Positions 51,303 through 59,934 of a DNA stretch of 64,000 nucleotides are shown piece by piece (the first letter of the stretch is position 1; each line of letters begins with the position of its first letter). Under the pieces are notes generated by a model. It did no database searches. It had not been told where the DNA came from and saw only the letters and a program-made list of their open reading frames with translations. Source of the DNA: Streptomyces sp. NBC_01429 (GTDB taxonomy: Bacteria > Actinomycetota > Actinomycetes > Streptomycetales > Streptomycetaceae); contig NZ_CP109599.1 in assembly GCF_036231945.1 (NCBI RefSeq), positions 6,599,501 through 6,663,500 on the forward strand, read 5' to 3'. A program made the position numbers and the translations under genes.

Positions 51303-53453
51303 TCAGGAACTGGTGAGGACGACGAGTTCCCGGGTCGCTCGGGTCATCGCGACATAGCGGTCGACCGCTCCCTCGACGCCCTCGCCGAACGACTCCGGGT
51401 CGACGAGGACGACCAGGTCGAATTCGAGCCCCTTCGACAGCTCCGGGGTCAGTGACCGGACGCGCGATGTCGGCCGGAACGCGGGATCGCCGATGACACA
51501 GGCGGTCCCGTCGGCATGTGCGGCGAGCCACGTGTCGAGGACGGTGCCCAGATCCGCGGCGGATCCGTGGACGACGGGGACGCCGCCGCGGATGGAGGTC
51601 GGCACGTTGGCGTCCGGCAGCACGGCCCGGATGACCGGCTCGGCCTCCGCCATGACTTCCTCCGGCGTCCGGTAGTTGACGTTCAGCGAGGCCAGGCTGA
51701 TCCGGTCGAGCCCGATCCGCTCCAGCCGTTCCCGCCACGACTCCGTGAACCCGTGTCTGGCCTGGGCGCGGTCCCCGACGATGGTGAAGCTCCGGGACGG
51801 GCACCGGAGCAGCAGCATCCGCCACTGCGCGTCGGTCAGTTCCTGGGCCTCGTCCACGACGATGTGCGCGAACGGGCCGGCCAGCGGGTCGGGTTCGGTG
51901 CCGGGGGACGCGGTCCCGTCGACCAGGGTCTCCTGTATGTCCTGGCCGCGGAGCATCCCCACCGCGCCTTCGCTCTCGTCGATCACGACGTTCTCCAGCA
52001 GTCCGTCGATGACGTCGGCCCTGCGCGCGCGTTCGGCGGCGACAGCGGCCGCGTTCCTGCGCCTGCGCCGCGACGCCGCCGGATCGCCGAGCCGCTGCCG
52101 TGCCGCGTCCAGGAAGGGCAGGTCGGACACCGTCCATGCCTGGGCGTTCTCCCGCCGCGACCGGGATACGTCGTCGGGGCCGAGCCAGGGCGCGCACATA
52201 CGCAGATAGGCGGGGACCGACCACAGGTCCCCGACCAGGTCGGCCGCTTCGAGCAGCGGCCACGCGCGGTCGAAGGCCGCGGCCAGCTCCCCGTCCCGCC
52301 GCAGCGACGCGCGGAGCAGGTCGGCAGGGACGTCGCCGTCGTGCCTGTCGACCAGGATCGTGAGCAGCTCCTCCCGGATCAGGTCGCGCGCCTCGTTGTG
52401 CGGAGTGCCGGGTTCCGCCGCTTCGAACGCCAGCGCCCAGTCGTCGGCGCTCAGCCGGATGTCGGACCAGTGGGTCGTGACCGTCATCCCCTTGGCGGGC
52501 GGCTCCTCGTAGAACCTGACGGCCGTCTCGATCGCCTCCACCAGCCGCGCGGACGACTTCAGGCGGGCCACCCGCGGGTCGGCCTCGGCCACTGCCCCGG
52601 CCCCCTCGGCGACGAGGTCGCGCAGGGTGCAGGTCTGTACGCCCTCCTCGCCGAGGCTGGGGAGGACATCGGCGACGTACCCCAGGTAGGGCTGGTGCGG
52701 ACCGACGAACAGCACGCCGCCCCGGCGGTGCCCGAGGCGCGGGTCGGAGTAGAGGAGATAGGCGGCGCGGTGCAGGGCGACGACGGTCTTCCCCGTACCG
52801 GGACCGCCGTCGACGACGAGCGCGCCGCGCGATCCCGCGCGGATGATGGCGTCCTGGTCGGCCTGGATGGTGCCGAGCACGTCCCGCATCCGTGCCGACC
52901 GGTGGCCGCCCAGGCCGGCGATGAAGGCGGACTGGTCGTCGAGCGCGGCGTGCCCGGCGAACCCGTCCGAGGTGAACACCTCGTCCCAGTAGTCGCTGAT
53001 CCTGCCTCCGGTCCAGCGATACCTGCGGCGGCTCGCCAGCCCCATCGGGTTGGCGTGGGTGGCTCCGAAGAACGGCTCGGCCGCAGGGGAGCGCCAGTCG
53101 AGCAGCAGCCGGCGGCCCGCGCTGTCCTTGAGGCCGAGCCGTCCGACGTACACGGGCTCGGCGCCGTCAGCGCCCGCCATGTGTCCGAGACACAGGTCCA
53201 GTCCGAAGCGGCGCAGTGTGCGCAGGCGGGCCGTCAGCCGGTGGATCTCCAGGTCCCGGTCCATCGCCTGCCGACCTATGCCGCCGGGCGTCCTGAGCGC
53301 GGCGTCGAGACGGTCGGACAGGTCGGTGATCGACTGATCGAGGCACCGCGCGACAGCCGCGAAGTGCCGCTCGTCGCGGGCGGTCAGCGTCGGGTCGGCC
53401 TTGGGGGAGAGGCGGTCGGGAAGGTCGAACGCGCTGGTGGTCGGGGAGTTCAC
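51303..53453 (-). CDS. helR: HelR, rifamycin-protection helicase-like ATPase
   Basis: 716 aa from GTG 53453 (ggag about 10 nt upstream). UvrD/HelD-like superfamily 1 motor: Walker A VVDGGPGTGKTVVALHRAAY (about 212-231), DEAQ box VVDEAQELTDAQWRMLL (about 530), VGDRAQARHGF, and late motif YVAMTRATRELVVLTSS at the C-terminus. An N-terminal long helical arm (about 20-90) fits the HelD secondary-channel arm. Length and layout match the RNA-polymerase-associated HelR proteins of Streptomyces, which displace rifamycin from RNA polymerase. The RAE module 158 nt upstream supports this. Confidence 0.93.
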   Translation of the reverse strand: MNSPTTSAFDLPDRLSPKADPTLTARDERHFAAVARCLDQSITDLSDRLDAALRTPGGIGRQAMDRDLEIHRLTARLRTLRRFGLDLCLGHMAGADGAEPVYVGRLGLKDSAGRRLLLDWRSPAAEPFFGATHANPMGLASRRRYRWTGGRISDYWDEVFTSDGFAGHAALDDQSAFIAGLGGHRSARMRDVLGTIQADQDAIIRAGSRGALVVDGGPGTGKTVVALHRAAYLLYSDPRLGHRRGGVLFVGPHQPYLGYVADVLPSLGEEGVQTCTLRDLVAEGAGAVAEADPRVARLKSSARLVEAIETAVRFYEEPPAKGMTVTTHWSDIRLSADDWALAFEAAEPGTPHNEARDLIREELLTILVDRHDGDVPADLLRASLRRDGELAAAFDRAWPLLEAADLVGDLWSVPAYLRMCAPWLGPDDVSRSRRENAQAWTVSDLPFLDAARQRLGDPAASRRRRRNAAAVAAERARRADVIDGLLENVVIDESEGAVGMLRGQDIQETLVDGTASPGTEPDPLAGPFAHIVVDEAQELTDAQWRMLLLRCPSRSFTIVGDRAQARHGFTESWRERLERIGLDRISLASLNVNYRTPEEVMAEAEPVIRAVLPDANVPTSIRGGVPVVHGSAADLGTVLDTWLAAHADGTACVIGDPAFRPTSRVRSLTPELSKGLEFDLVVLVDPESFGEGVEGAVDRYVAMTRATRELVVLTSS

Positions 53454-53565
53454 GGCATCGGCTCCGGTCTTGTGCTCTGGGTTCCGGGCTCCGGCCCGGC
53501 CGTCCCGGGTGGTTCACGCGGGCAGGGGCGGCTCCGCCCGGCCGGCCAGGTCGAGCAGGAGTCCC

Positions 53566-53667
53566 GTTTCCGCAGGTCCTGGCCCTGGGCCGACGATTGT
53601 GCGGCATGACGGGGGTCTTGCCGCAAGGCCCCCCGTGCGCTATACGTTGAGAGTGGAAAGGAGTGGG
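53566..53667 (-). promoter_or_regulatory. rifamycin-associated element (RAE) module of helR
   Basis: On the helR strand the palindrome reads GGGGCCTTGCGGCAAGACCC (plus coordinates 53612-53633 approximately), one change in each flank from the canonical RAE. CTCAACGTATAGCGCAC precedes it and CTGCGGAAAC lies 41 nt after it, as at rox (40 nt). About 84 of 102 aligned positions are identical to the rox module by eye. Confidence 0.88.
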
Positions 53668-53811
53668 TAGCCCCCCTTTCCCCCGCGCCCTTTCCCCCGC
53701 GTCGCTCCTCCGCTCCGGACGGACAGCCTGCGGCATCGATCACCCACAGCGGCGTCGGCGGCGCCCCCTTGGCGCCATGCACGCGCGTCATGGATCGCCG
53801 CTGTTCGCCGC

Positions 53812-53847
53812 TATCCCGAATGAGACATCGATGTCTCATTCGGGATA
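53812..53847. promoter_or_regulatory. 36-bp perfect palindrome, TetR operator candidate
   Basis: Arms tatcccgaatgagacatc / gatgtctcattcgggata with no spacer or mismatch, ending 10 bp before the tetR start. Typical of an autoregulatory TetR operator, though unusually long and perfect. Confidence 0.75.
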
Positions 53848-53857
53848 GGGTCGCCTC

Positions 53858-54406
53858 ATGACCGTCGATCGCGACCAAGTGCTGCGCACCGCCGCCGCCC
53901 TGCTCACCCGCAGGCCGACCGCCACCATGGACGAGGTGGCGCGGGCCGCCGGGATGGGGCGTGCGACGTTGCACCGGCACTTCGCCGGGCGGGACGCGCT
54001 GGTCGAAGCCCTGGAGGAGCTGGGGATCCAGGAGATGGAGGCGGCGCTCGACGGCGCCCGGCTCACCGAGGGCCCCGCGGACGAGGCGCTGCGCAGACTG
54101 GTCGCCGGGATCGAGCCCGCCGCGGGGCTCCTCTCCTTCCTCCTCACCGAGAACCAGCTCTTCACGGGGGACATCCACGACGGCTGGGACCGGACGGACG
54201 CCCGCTTCTCCGCGCTGTTCCGGCGAGGTCAGGAGGAGGGCATCTTCCGGATCGACCTCAGCCACGTCTGGCTGACCGAGGCCCTGTACGGGCTCATCAG
54301 CGCCGGCGCCTGGTCCATCCACGAGGGCCGCGTCGCGCCCAAGGACTTCCAGTACATGATCGTCGAGTTGCTGCTCGGCGGAGCACGCCGGAGTCTGAAC
54401 CCATGA
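53858..54406 (+). CDS. TetR-family repressor
   Basis: 182 aa. N-terminal helix-turn-helix (TMDEVARAAGMGRATLHRHFAGRDALVEAL, about 23-52); C-terminal ligand-binding helices ending SIHEGRVAPKDFQYMIVELL. The palindrome just upstream is its probable operator. Its stop overlaps the MFS start by 4 nt (ATGA), so repressor and pump are cotranscribed. Confidence 0.9.
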   Translation: MTVDRDQVLRTAAALLTRRPTATMDEVARAAGMGRATLHRHFAGRDALVEALEELGIQEMEAALDGARLTEGPADEALRRLVAGIEPAAGLLSFLLTENQLFTGDIHDGWDRTDARFSALFRRGQEEGIFRIDLSHVWLTEALYGLISAGAWSIHEGRVAPKDFQYMIVELLLGGARRSLNP

Positions 54407-55953
54407 CCAGCCCGCACGGGACCACGGCGGAGAGCGCGTACAGCCCCCGCCCCGGGCGCTGGCTCGCGCTCTCCGTGCTCGTCCTCGCCGTCCTGCTGGT
54501 GGCGGTCGACGCGACCGTGCTCGGGCTCGCCACCCCGTTCCTCAGCGAGGACCTCAAGCCGACCGGGACCGAGCTGCTGTGGATCGGCGACATCTACTCC
54601 TTCGTCATCGCCGGTCTGCTGGTCTCCATGGGCAGCCTCGGCGACCGCGTCGGGCGCAAGAAGCTGCTGCTGACGGGCGCGGTCGCGTTCGGCGGGATCT
54701 CCGTGCTCAACGCCTACGCCACCACCCCGGACATGATGATCGTGGCCCGGGCGCTGCTCGGCGTCGCCGGCGCGACCCTGATGCCCGCCACCCTCGCGCT
54801 CATCCGCAACATCTTCGACGACCCCAGGGAGCGCAGTCTCGCCATCGGCGTCTGGGGCGCCATGGCCTCGGCGGGCGCGGCCGTGGGCCCGGTGGTCGGC
54901 GGCTTCCTGCTGGAGCACTTCTGGTGGGGCTCGGTCTTCCTGATCAACCTGCCCGTGATGGCCGTCCTGGTCATCGTCGGCGCCAAGACCTTGCCCGAGT
55001 CGAAGAACCCCGCTCCCGGCCCCTGGGACCTGCTCAGCGTGGTGCTCTCGCTCGTCGGCATCGTCGGTGTCGTCTACGCCATCAAGGAGGCCGCTTCGCA
55101 CGGGTTCGCCTGGGACGTGCCCGTGGTGGGCGTGGTCGGCGCGGGCGCGCTGTTCTGGTTCGTACGGCGCCAGCTCACCCTTCCCTCGCCCCTGCTGGAC
55201 ATGCGGCTCTTCCACCACCGGGGCTTCTCCGGCGCGGTCCTGGCCGATCTGCTGACGATCCTCGGCCTCTCCGGCCTGGTCTTCTTCCTCTCCCAGTACC
55301 TGCAACTCGTCCAGGGCCGGGGGCCGCTGGAGTCCGGCCTCGCCGAACTGCCCGCCGCGGTCGGCGCGGTGACGGCGGGGCTGCTCGCCGGGCGGGCCGC
55401 GCGCCGCTTCTCCGTACGGTCCGTGGTCGCGGGCGGGCTCGGCGCCATCGGGGTCTGCCTCGCGGCGCTCACCGGCATCAGCCAGACCACCGGCTATCCG
55501 ATGTTCGGCGCGGTCCTGCTGATCGTCGGCGTCGGCGCGGGCTTCTCCTTCACCGTCACCGCCGACGTGATCCTCTCCAGCGTCCCCACCGAACAGGCCG
55601 GCTCGGCCTCGGCCGTCTCCGAGACGGCGTACGAACTGGGCGCGGCGCTCGGGATCGCGCTGCTCGGCTCCATCGTCACCGGCGTCTACCGGGACTTCCC
55701 CACCCCGCCCGGCGTCCCGGCGGGCACCGCCTCCGCCGCGCACGAATCGCTGGGCGGCGCCTTCGACGAGGCGTCCGGACTCCCCGGGCCGCTGGGCGCC
55801 GAGCTGCTGGCGGCGGCGCGGGACTCGTTCGTCGACGGCCTGCGGCTCGCGTCGGGCGTGGGCGCGGTCGTGCTGCTCGCCACGGCGGTGGCGGCCTGGT
55901 TCCTGCTGCGCGGCCAGAAGCTGGAGGACGGCGTGGAGCACGGGGAGCACTGA
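54403..55953 (+). CDS. MFS drug exporter, DHA2 (14-TM) family
   Basis: 516 aa with about 14 membrane segments. Motif A GSLGDRVGRKKLLLTG (about 78-93) and DHA2 motif VDATVLGLATPFL (about 34-46); motif C-like GPVVGGFLLEHFWW. Relatives include QacA, SmvA and LfrA, which export cationic drugs and dyes by proton antiport. Substrate unknown. Regulated by the cotranscribed TetR. A 13-bp hairpin follows. Confidence 0.92.
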   Translation: MTSPHGTTAESAYSPRPGRWLALSVLVLAVLLVAVDATVLGLATPFLSEDLKPTGTELLWIGDIYSFVIAGLLVSMGSLGDRVGRKKLLLTGAVAFGGISVLNAYATTPDMMIVARALLGVAGATLMPATLALIRNIFDDPRERSLAIGVWGAMASAGAAVGPVVGGFLLEHFWWGSVFLINLPVMAVLVIVGAKTLPESKNPAPGPWDLLSVVLSLVGIVGVVYAIKEAASHGFAWDVPVVGVVGAGALFWFVRRQLTLPSPLLDMRLFHHRGFSGAVLADLLTILGLSGLVFFLSQYLQLVQGRGPLESGLAELPAAVGAVTAGLLAGRAARRFSVRSVVAGGLGAIGVCLAALTGISQTTGYPMFGAVLLIVGVGAGFSFTVTADVILSSVPTEQAGSASAVSETAYELGAALGIALLGSIVTGVYRDFPTPPGVPAGTASAAHESLGGAFDEASGLPGPLGAELLAAARDSFVDGLRLASGVGAVVLLATAVAAWFLLRGQKLEDGVEHGEH

Positions 55954-55970
55954 GCGGCGCGTACGGGACC

Positions 55971-56000
55971 GGCCCCGGACCGGCGGACCGGTCCGGGGCC
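55971..56000. terminator. terminator after MFS gene
   Basis: Perfect 13-bp stem ggccccggaccgg / ccggtccggggcc, loop cgga; may also serve the convergent plsC gene. Confidence 0.75.
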
Positions 56001-56051
56001 AGGAGTCCCGCTGAAACTTCGCTCCCGCGCGCGGTTACCCCCGCGCGCCGG

Positions 56052-56723
56052 TCACGCCGCCTTGGCCTTGGTCGCGTACATGTCCACGTACTCCTGTCCC
56101 GACAGCTCCATGACCTCGGTCATCACCGAGTCCGTCACCGCCCGCAGCACATACCGGTCGCGGTCCATGCCCTCGTAGCGGGAGAACTCCATCGGCTTGC
56201 CGAACCGCACCGTCACCTTGCCGCTGCGCGGCATGCCCGAACCGTTCGGCTGGAGCTTGTCCGTACCGATCATCGCGAACGGCACCACCGGCGCGCCCGT
56301 CATCAGCGTCAGCCGCGCGATCCCCGTACGCCCCCGGTAGAGGCGGCCGTCGGGGGAGCGGGTGCCCTCCGGGTAGATGCCGAAGACATTGCCCTGTTCC
56401 AGCACCCGGCGGCCCGTCATCAGCGCCGCGACCCCGCCCCTGCCGCCGTCCCGGTCCACCGGGATCATGCCGACGCCGGTGAAGAACCAGGCCATCAGCC
56501 GGCCCTTCAGCCCCTTCCCCGTGACGTACTCGTCCTTGCCGATGAAGAAGACCTGACGGTCGCAGACCAGGGGCAGGATCATCGAGTCGATGAACGTCAG
56601 ATGGTTCCCCGCGAGGATCACAGGGCCGCTCCCCGGAACGTTCTCCGCGCCCTCCACCCGGGTGCGGAACATCAGGCGCATGATCGGTCGGAGCACTGCC
56701 TTGATGAGCACGAAGCGGGACAA
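56052..56723 (-). CDS. 1-acylglycerol-3-phosphate acyltransferase (PlsC family)
   Basis: 223 aa. NHLTFIDSMIL (the NHx4D motif, about 42-52) and YPEGTRSPDGRLYRG (about 120-134) define the acyltransferase; VPFAMIGTDKLQP is a substrate-groove motif. It acylates lysophosphatidic acid at the membrane. The start is TTG 56723: ggagga lies 5 nt upstream, whereas the in-frame ATG 56774 has no ribosome binding site. Amino terminus reads SRFVLIKAVLRPIMRL. Confidence 0.9.
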   Translation of the reverse strand: MSRFVLIKAVLRPIMRLMFRTRVEGAENVPGSGPVILAGNHLTFIDSMILPLVCDRQVFFIGKDEYVTGKGLKGRLMAWFFTGVGMIPVDRDGGRGGVAALMTGRRVLEQGNVFGIYPEGTRSPDGRLYRGRTGIARLTLMTGAPVVPFAMIGTDKLQPNGSGMPRSGKVTVRFGKPMEFSRYEGMDRDRYVLRAVTDSVMTEVMELSGQEYVDMYATKAKAA

Positions 56724-56960
56724 CGGGTCCTCCGGTGTCGGTGGGGCGGTTGTTGGATGGCCTACTAAATCCATGCAGGTGAGGACGATACTCCCGGGTC
56801 GCGGTGGGCGCACATCCGGTTCACTGACTGGATACGCGCTGTTGACATGTGTTCGCGCCACGTTCGGCCGCGGTCTCCCGTACGGAAGGCACGGCGCCCT
56901 ACGCTCGGCCCGCGTCCGGCGACGACGGACCGGGCGCGGGACCCCGACGAAGGAGCGTTC

Positions 56961-58124
56961 ATGACACAGGGTGCGCGGAACACGCCCGGCCGGCGGACCG
57001 TACTGGGAGCGGCGGTGCTCGGCTCGGCGGCCCTGGCCCTGCCCGCCGCGGCGCAGGCCGCGGACGGCCCGGCGGCGCTCGGCCACGGCGCGGGCGGCGC
57101 GCCGGGCCGGGACCTGCCGGTGCCCACGATCGTCGGACACCGGGGTGCCAGCGGCTACCGTCCCGAGCACACCCTCGGCTCGTACCAACTCGCCCTCGAC
57201 CTCGGCGCGCACGTCATCGAGCAGGACCTGGTGCCCACCAAGGACGGACACCTCGTGTGCCGTCACGAGAACGACATCAGCGCCACGACGGACGTCGCCG
57301 ACCACCCGGAGTTCGCGAGCCGCAGGACCACCAAGAGCATCGACGGCACCGGCCTCACCGGCTGGTTCACCGAGGACTTCACCCTCGCCGAGCTGAAGAC
57401 GCTGCGCGCCAAGGAGCGCATCCCGGGCGTCCGGCAGCACAACACCCTGTACGACGGCCGCTGGTCCGTCCCCACCTTCGAAGAGGTGCTGCGCTGGGCC
57501 GACGAGCAGGGCCGCCGCCGGGGCCGCCGGGTCTGGCTCTACACCGAGACCAAGCACCCCACCTACTTCCGGAGCATCGGCCTCGGCCTGGAGGAGCGCT
57601 TCGCGAAGCTGCTGCGCGCCTACGGCCGCGACCGCGCGGACTCCGCGATCTTCCTCCAGTCCTTCGAACCGACCAGCATGCGGCGGATGGCGAAGCTGGT
57701 CTCCTCGCCGCGGGTCGTCCTGCTCGACGCGGCGGCCGGCCGCCCGTGGGACCTGCGCACGGCCGGGGACCCGCGCACGGTCGCCGATCTCATCACGCCC
57801 GAGGGACTGAAATGGATCGCGTCCTTCGCGCAGGGCATCGGCCCGACGCTGGACCTGATCATCCCGAAGGACGCGCAGGGCAGGCTCACCGAGCCCACCA
57901 CGCTGGTGCGCGACGCCCACGCGAAGGGGCTGATCCTGCACCCGTACACACTGCGCGACGAGAACACCTTCCTGCCGGCGGACTTCCGGCGCGGCAGCGA
58001 CCCCAACGCCTACGGTGACGCCTTCGGCGCCTTCCGGGCCTACTTCGAGCAGGGCATCGACGGCATCTTCACCGACAACCCGGACACCGGACTGCTGGCG
58101 CGGGCGGACTTCGTCAGCCGCTGA
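56961..58124 (+). CDS. glpQ: secreted glycerophosphodiester phosphodiesterase
   Basis: 387 aa, Tat-type signal (GRRTVLGAAVLGSAALALPA, about 10-29). GDPD motifs: IVGHRGASGYRPEHTLGSY (about 58-76), EQDLVPTKDGHLVCRHEND (metal ligands, about 92-110), YTETKHPTYF and GIFTDNPDTG near the C-terminus. It hydrolyses glycerophosphodiesters to glycerol-3-phosphate and an alcohol, helping phosphate or carbon scavenging. aaggag precedes ATG 56961. Confidence 0.95.
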   Translation: MTQGARNTPGRRTVLGAAVLGSAALALPAAAQAADGPAALGHGAGGAPGRDLPVPTIVGHRGASGYRPEHTLGSYQLALDLGAHVIEQDLVPTKDGHLVCRHENDISATTDVADHPEFASRRTTKSIDGTGLTGWFTEDFTLAELKTLRAKERIPGVRQHNTLYDGRWSVPTFEEVLRWADEQGRRRGRRVWLYTETKHPTYFRSIGLGLEERFAKLLRAYGRDRADSAIFLQSFEPTSMRRMAKLVSSPRVVLLDAAAGRPWDLRTAGDPRTVADLITPEGLKWIASFAQGIGPTLDLIIPKDAQGRLTEPTTLVRDAHAKGLILHPYTLRDENTFLPADFRRGSDPNAYGDAFGAFRAYFEQGIDGIFTDNPDTGLLARADFVSR

Positions 58125-58197
58125 ACGCGCGTGCCCCGGTCGGGTGACTGTCCGGCCGGGGCGCAACCGTCCGCCGGCCCCCGTCGTCCCGCCGGAC

Positions 58198-58821
58198 ATG
58201 ACGCCAGTACGAGTCACCCCGCCCCGTGCCGCGACGCCGGAGCCCCTGCCCGCCCCCGAGTCCGCGCACCTGTCGTCCGCGCCCGTGCCCGTGCCCCTCA
58301 CCGTGGCCGACCTCGTACGCGTGCTGCTTCCGCTCGTCCGGGCCGAGGCGGCGGCCGAGGCGCCGTCGGCCGGGATGGACCCCGGCGACCTGGAACAAGG
58401 CGTCTGGGTAAGGCTGCTGGAGCGGCCGGCCGACGCGGGGACGCCGGGGGATCCGGCCCGGTGGGTGCGCGACGCCGTCCGCGCGCAGGCGCGCCGCGCC
58501 CGGCGGACCGCCGCCCGCGAGCACGCCTACCGGCGCCGCGACGAGCCCGCCACCGGGCCCGAGTCCGACCCGGAACGGGCCGCGCTGCGCACCGACCGGC
58601 AGCGGACCCTGCGCGCGGCGGTCGGCCGCACACCGGGCCGCTGCCCGCTGATCCTGACCGCGATGCTCTCCCCGAGAGACCCCACCTACCGCGAGATCGC
58701 CGGGGAGTTGGGTATGTCACAGGGCAGTTTGGGCCCCTTGCGGTCCAGATGTCTGGGATGCCTCCGCCGAATGCTCGCGGCCGAGATTGCGGCCGCTGAA
58801 CTCGGGGGAAAGGAGCGATAG
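58198..58821 (+). CDS. sigma-70-like DNA-binding protein
   Basis: 207 aa. A Pro/Ala N-terminus (1-35) is followed by a region-2-like helix block (VWVRLLERPADAG, RWVRDAVRAQARRARR) and a region-4 helix-turn-helix (YREIAGELGMSQGSLGPLRSRCLGCLRRML, about 160-190). It resembles ECF-like sigma factors but region 2 is weak, so it may be an atypical sigma factor or regulator. Conserved place between glpQ and a GNAT gene in Streptomyces. Start ATG is uncertain. Confidence 0.75.
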   Translation: MTPVRVTPPRAATPEPLPAPESAHLSSAPVPVPLTVADLVRVLLPLVRAEAAAEAPSAGMDPGDLEQGVWVRLLERPADAGTPGDPARWVRDAVRAQARRARRTAAREHAYRRRDEPATGPESDPERAALRTDRQRTLRAAVGRTPGRCPLILTAMLSPRDPTYREIAGELGMSQGSLGPLRSRCLGCLRRMLAAEIAAAELGGKER

Positions 58822-58857
58822 ACAGTGGGCGGACAAGTGAGCGGGAGGCATGCACAC

Positions 58858-59361
58858 ATGGGCATGAGCGTGACCATCTCAGCGGCGAGTGCGCAGGACG
58901 CGGAACAGATCCTGAAACTTCAGTACCTGTGCTATCAGAACGAGGCGGAGCTGTACGGCGACTACACCATCGAGCCGCTCACCCAGACCCTCGACGACCT
59001 GCGGGCCGAACTCGACCGAGGCCACGGCCTGGTGGCACGTCTGGGCGACGAGGTGGTGGCCTCGGTGCGCGGCAGTGTCGACGCGACGGGCACCGCCCGC
59101 ATCGCCAAACTGATCGTCCATCCGAGGCTGCGCCGGCACGGTCTCGGCGGACGGCTCCTGGACGCCATCGAGACGCACTTCGCGGCCGAGCCGGCCGCCC
59201 GGCGCTTCCAGCTGTTCACCGGCCATCGCGGCGAGGGCAGTCTGCGGCTCTACCGCAGCCGGGGCTACGCGCCCGTCGCGACCCAGGAGGCCGGGCCGAG
59301 AGTGCGGCTCGTCACCCTGGAAAAGCCGGCCGGCGCCGGGGCGTACGTGGCCAGCGCCTGA
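58858..59361 (+). CDS. GNAT N-acetyltransferase
   Basis: 167 aa starting MGMSVTISAASAQDAEQI, with gggagg about 9 nt upstream. Acetyl-CoA motif IAKLIVHPRLRRHGLGGRLL (about 82-101) and YRSRGYAPV. GTG 58825, with aaaggag upstream, would add 11 residues. Follows the sigma-like gene by 36 nt, probably in the same transcript. Substrate unknown. Confidence 0.87.
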   Translation: MGMSVTISAASAQDAEQILKLQYLCYQNEAELYGDYTIEPLTQTLDDLRAELDRGHGLVARLGDEVVASVRGSVDATGTARIAKLIVHPRLRRHGLGGRLLDAIETHFAAEPAARRFQLFTGHRGEGSLRLYRSRGYAPVATQEAGPRVRLVTLEKPAGAGAYVASA

Positions 59362-59422
59362 CGTGAGGGCGGAATCCCCGGCGGTGCGCGAAGGACGGGG
59401 AAGGGGATTCCGCCGCTCGAGC

Positions 59423-59492
59423 CACCCGGACCACCACCCGGACGACCTGGACCACCCGGACCATCACCCGGACGACCTGGACCATCACCCGG
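59423..59492. repeat. 30-bp tandem repeat
   Basis: Two units (59423-59452 and 59453-59482) differing at one position (ccacca / ccatca), plus a partial third (59483-59492), between the GNAT and membrane-protein genes. Built on cacccggac and gacgacctggac. In one frame it reads HPDHHPDDLD, but no start or ribosome binding site supports coding. Confidence 0.85.
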
Positions 59493-59513
59493 GCCCCCGG
59501 ACCTGCCGGGCTC

Positions 59514-59930
59514 TCACCGCCGCGTCGCGCGCCCGCGCAGCCACAGGATGCCGGTGACGGGCAGCAGCACCGGGATGAAGAGATAGCCCATGCCGTAGTC
59601 CGACCAGACCGTCGCGTCGGGGAACGCCGAGGGCGCCACCAGCGTCCAGGTGCCGACGATCAGCACCCCCGCGAGTTCGGCGGCGCAGCACGCCAGCGCG
59701 ACCTTGCGCGCCGTCTCCCCGCCCCGTACGAGCGTGTACGTGATGAACGCGTAGACGAGGGCCGCCACCCCGGAGAGCGTGTAGGCCAGCGGCGCGCGGT
59801 CGAACTCGGTGGCGATCTGGTACGCGGACCGGGAGACCGCGCCGACCGACATCACCCCGTACAGCCAGAGCAGCAGCAGGCCGGGCCCCTTGACCAGCCG
59901 GGTCCCGGACCCGGACACCTCGGTCGTCAT
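59514..59930 (-). CDS. integral membrane protein, unknown function
   Basis: 138 aa, about four membrane segments (GLLLLWLYGVMSVGAVS; LAYTLSGVAALVYAFITYTLV; VALACCAAELAGVLIVGTW; YLFIPVLLPVTGILWL). gaaagg lies 9 nt upstream of ATG 59930. Begins 4 nt after the next membrane-protein gene, so the two form an operon. No family recognised. Confidence 0.8.
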   Translation of the reverse strand: MTTEVSGSGTRLVKGPGLLLLWLYGVMSVGAVSRSAYQIATEFDRAPLAYTLSGVAALVYAFITYTLVRGGETARKVALACCAAELAGVLIVGTWTLVAPSAFPDATVWSDYGMGYLFIPVLLPVTGILWLRGRATRR

Positions 59931-59934
59931 GTCG

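Larger units (their letters stand above)
53454..53857. other. helR-tetR intergenic region
   Basis: 404 bp with two regulatory elements: the RAE module directed toward helR (53566-53667) and the 36-bp palindrome in front of tetR (53812-53847). No ORF with coding character in the remainder. Confidence 0.7.

Noticed and set aside
53611..53634. RAE palindromes as simple terminators
   Set aside because: They lie upstream of rox and helR rather than after genes, match a known element exactly or nearly, and carry conserved flanks.
59363..59557. ORF encoding HPDHHPDDLD repeats
   Set aside because: No ribosome binding site, crosses into the next convergent gene, and codon pattern reflects the DNA repeat.
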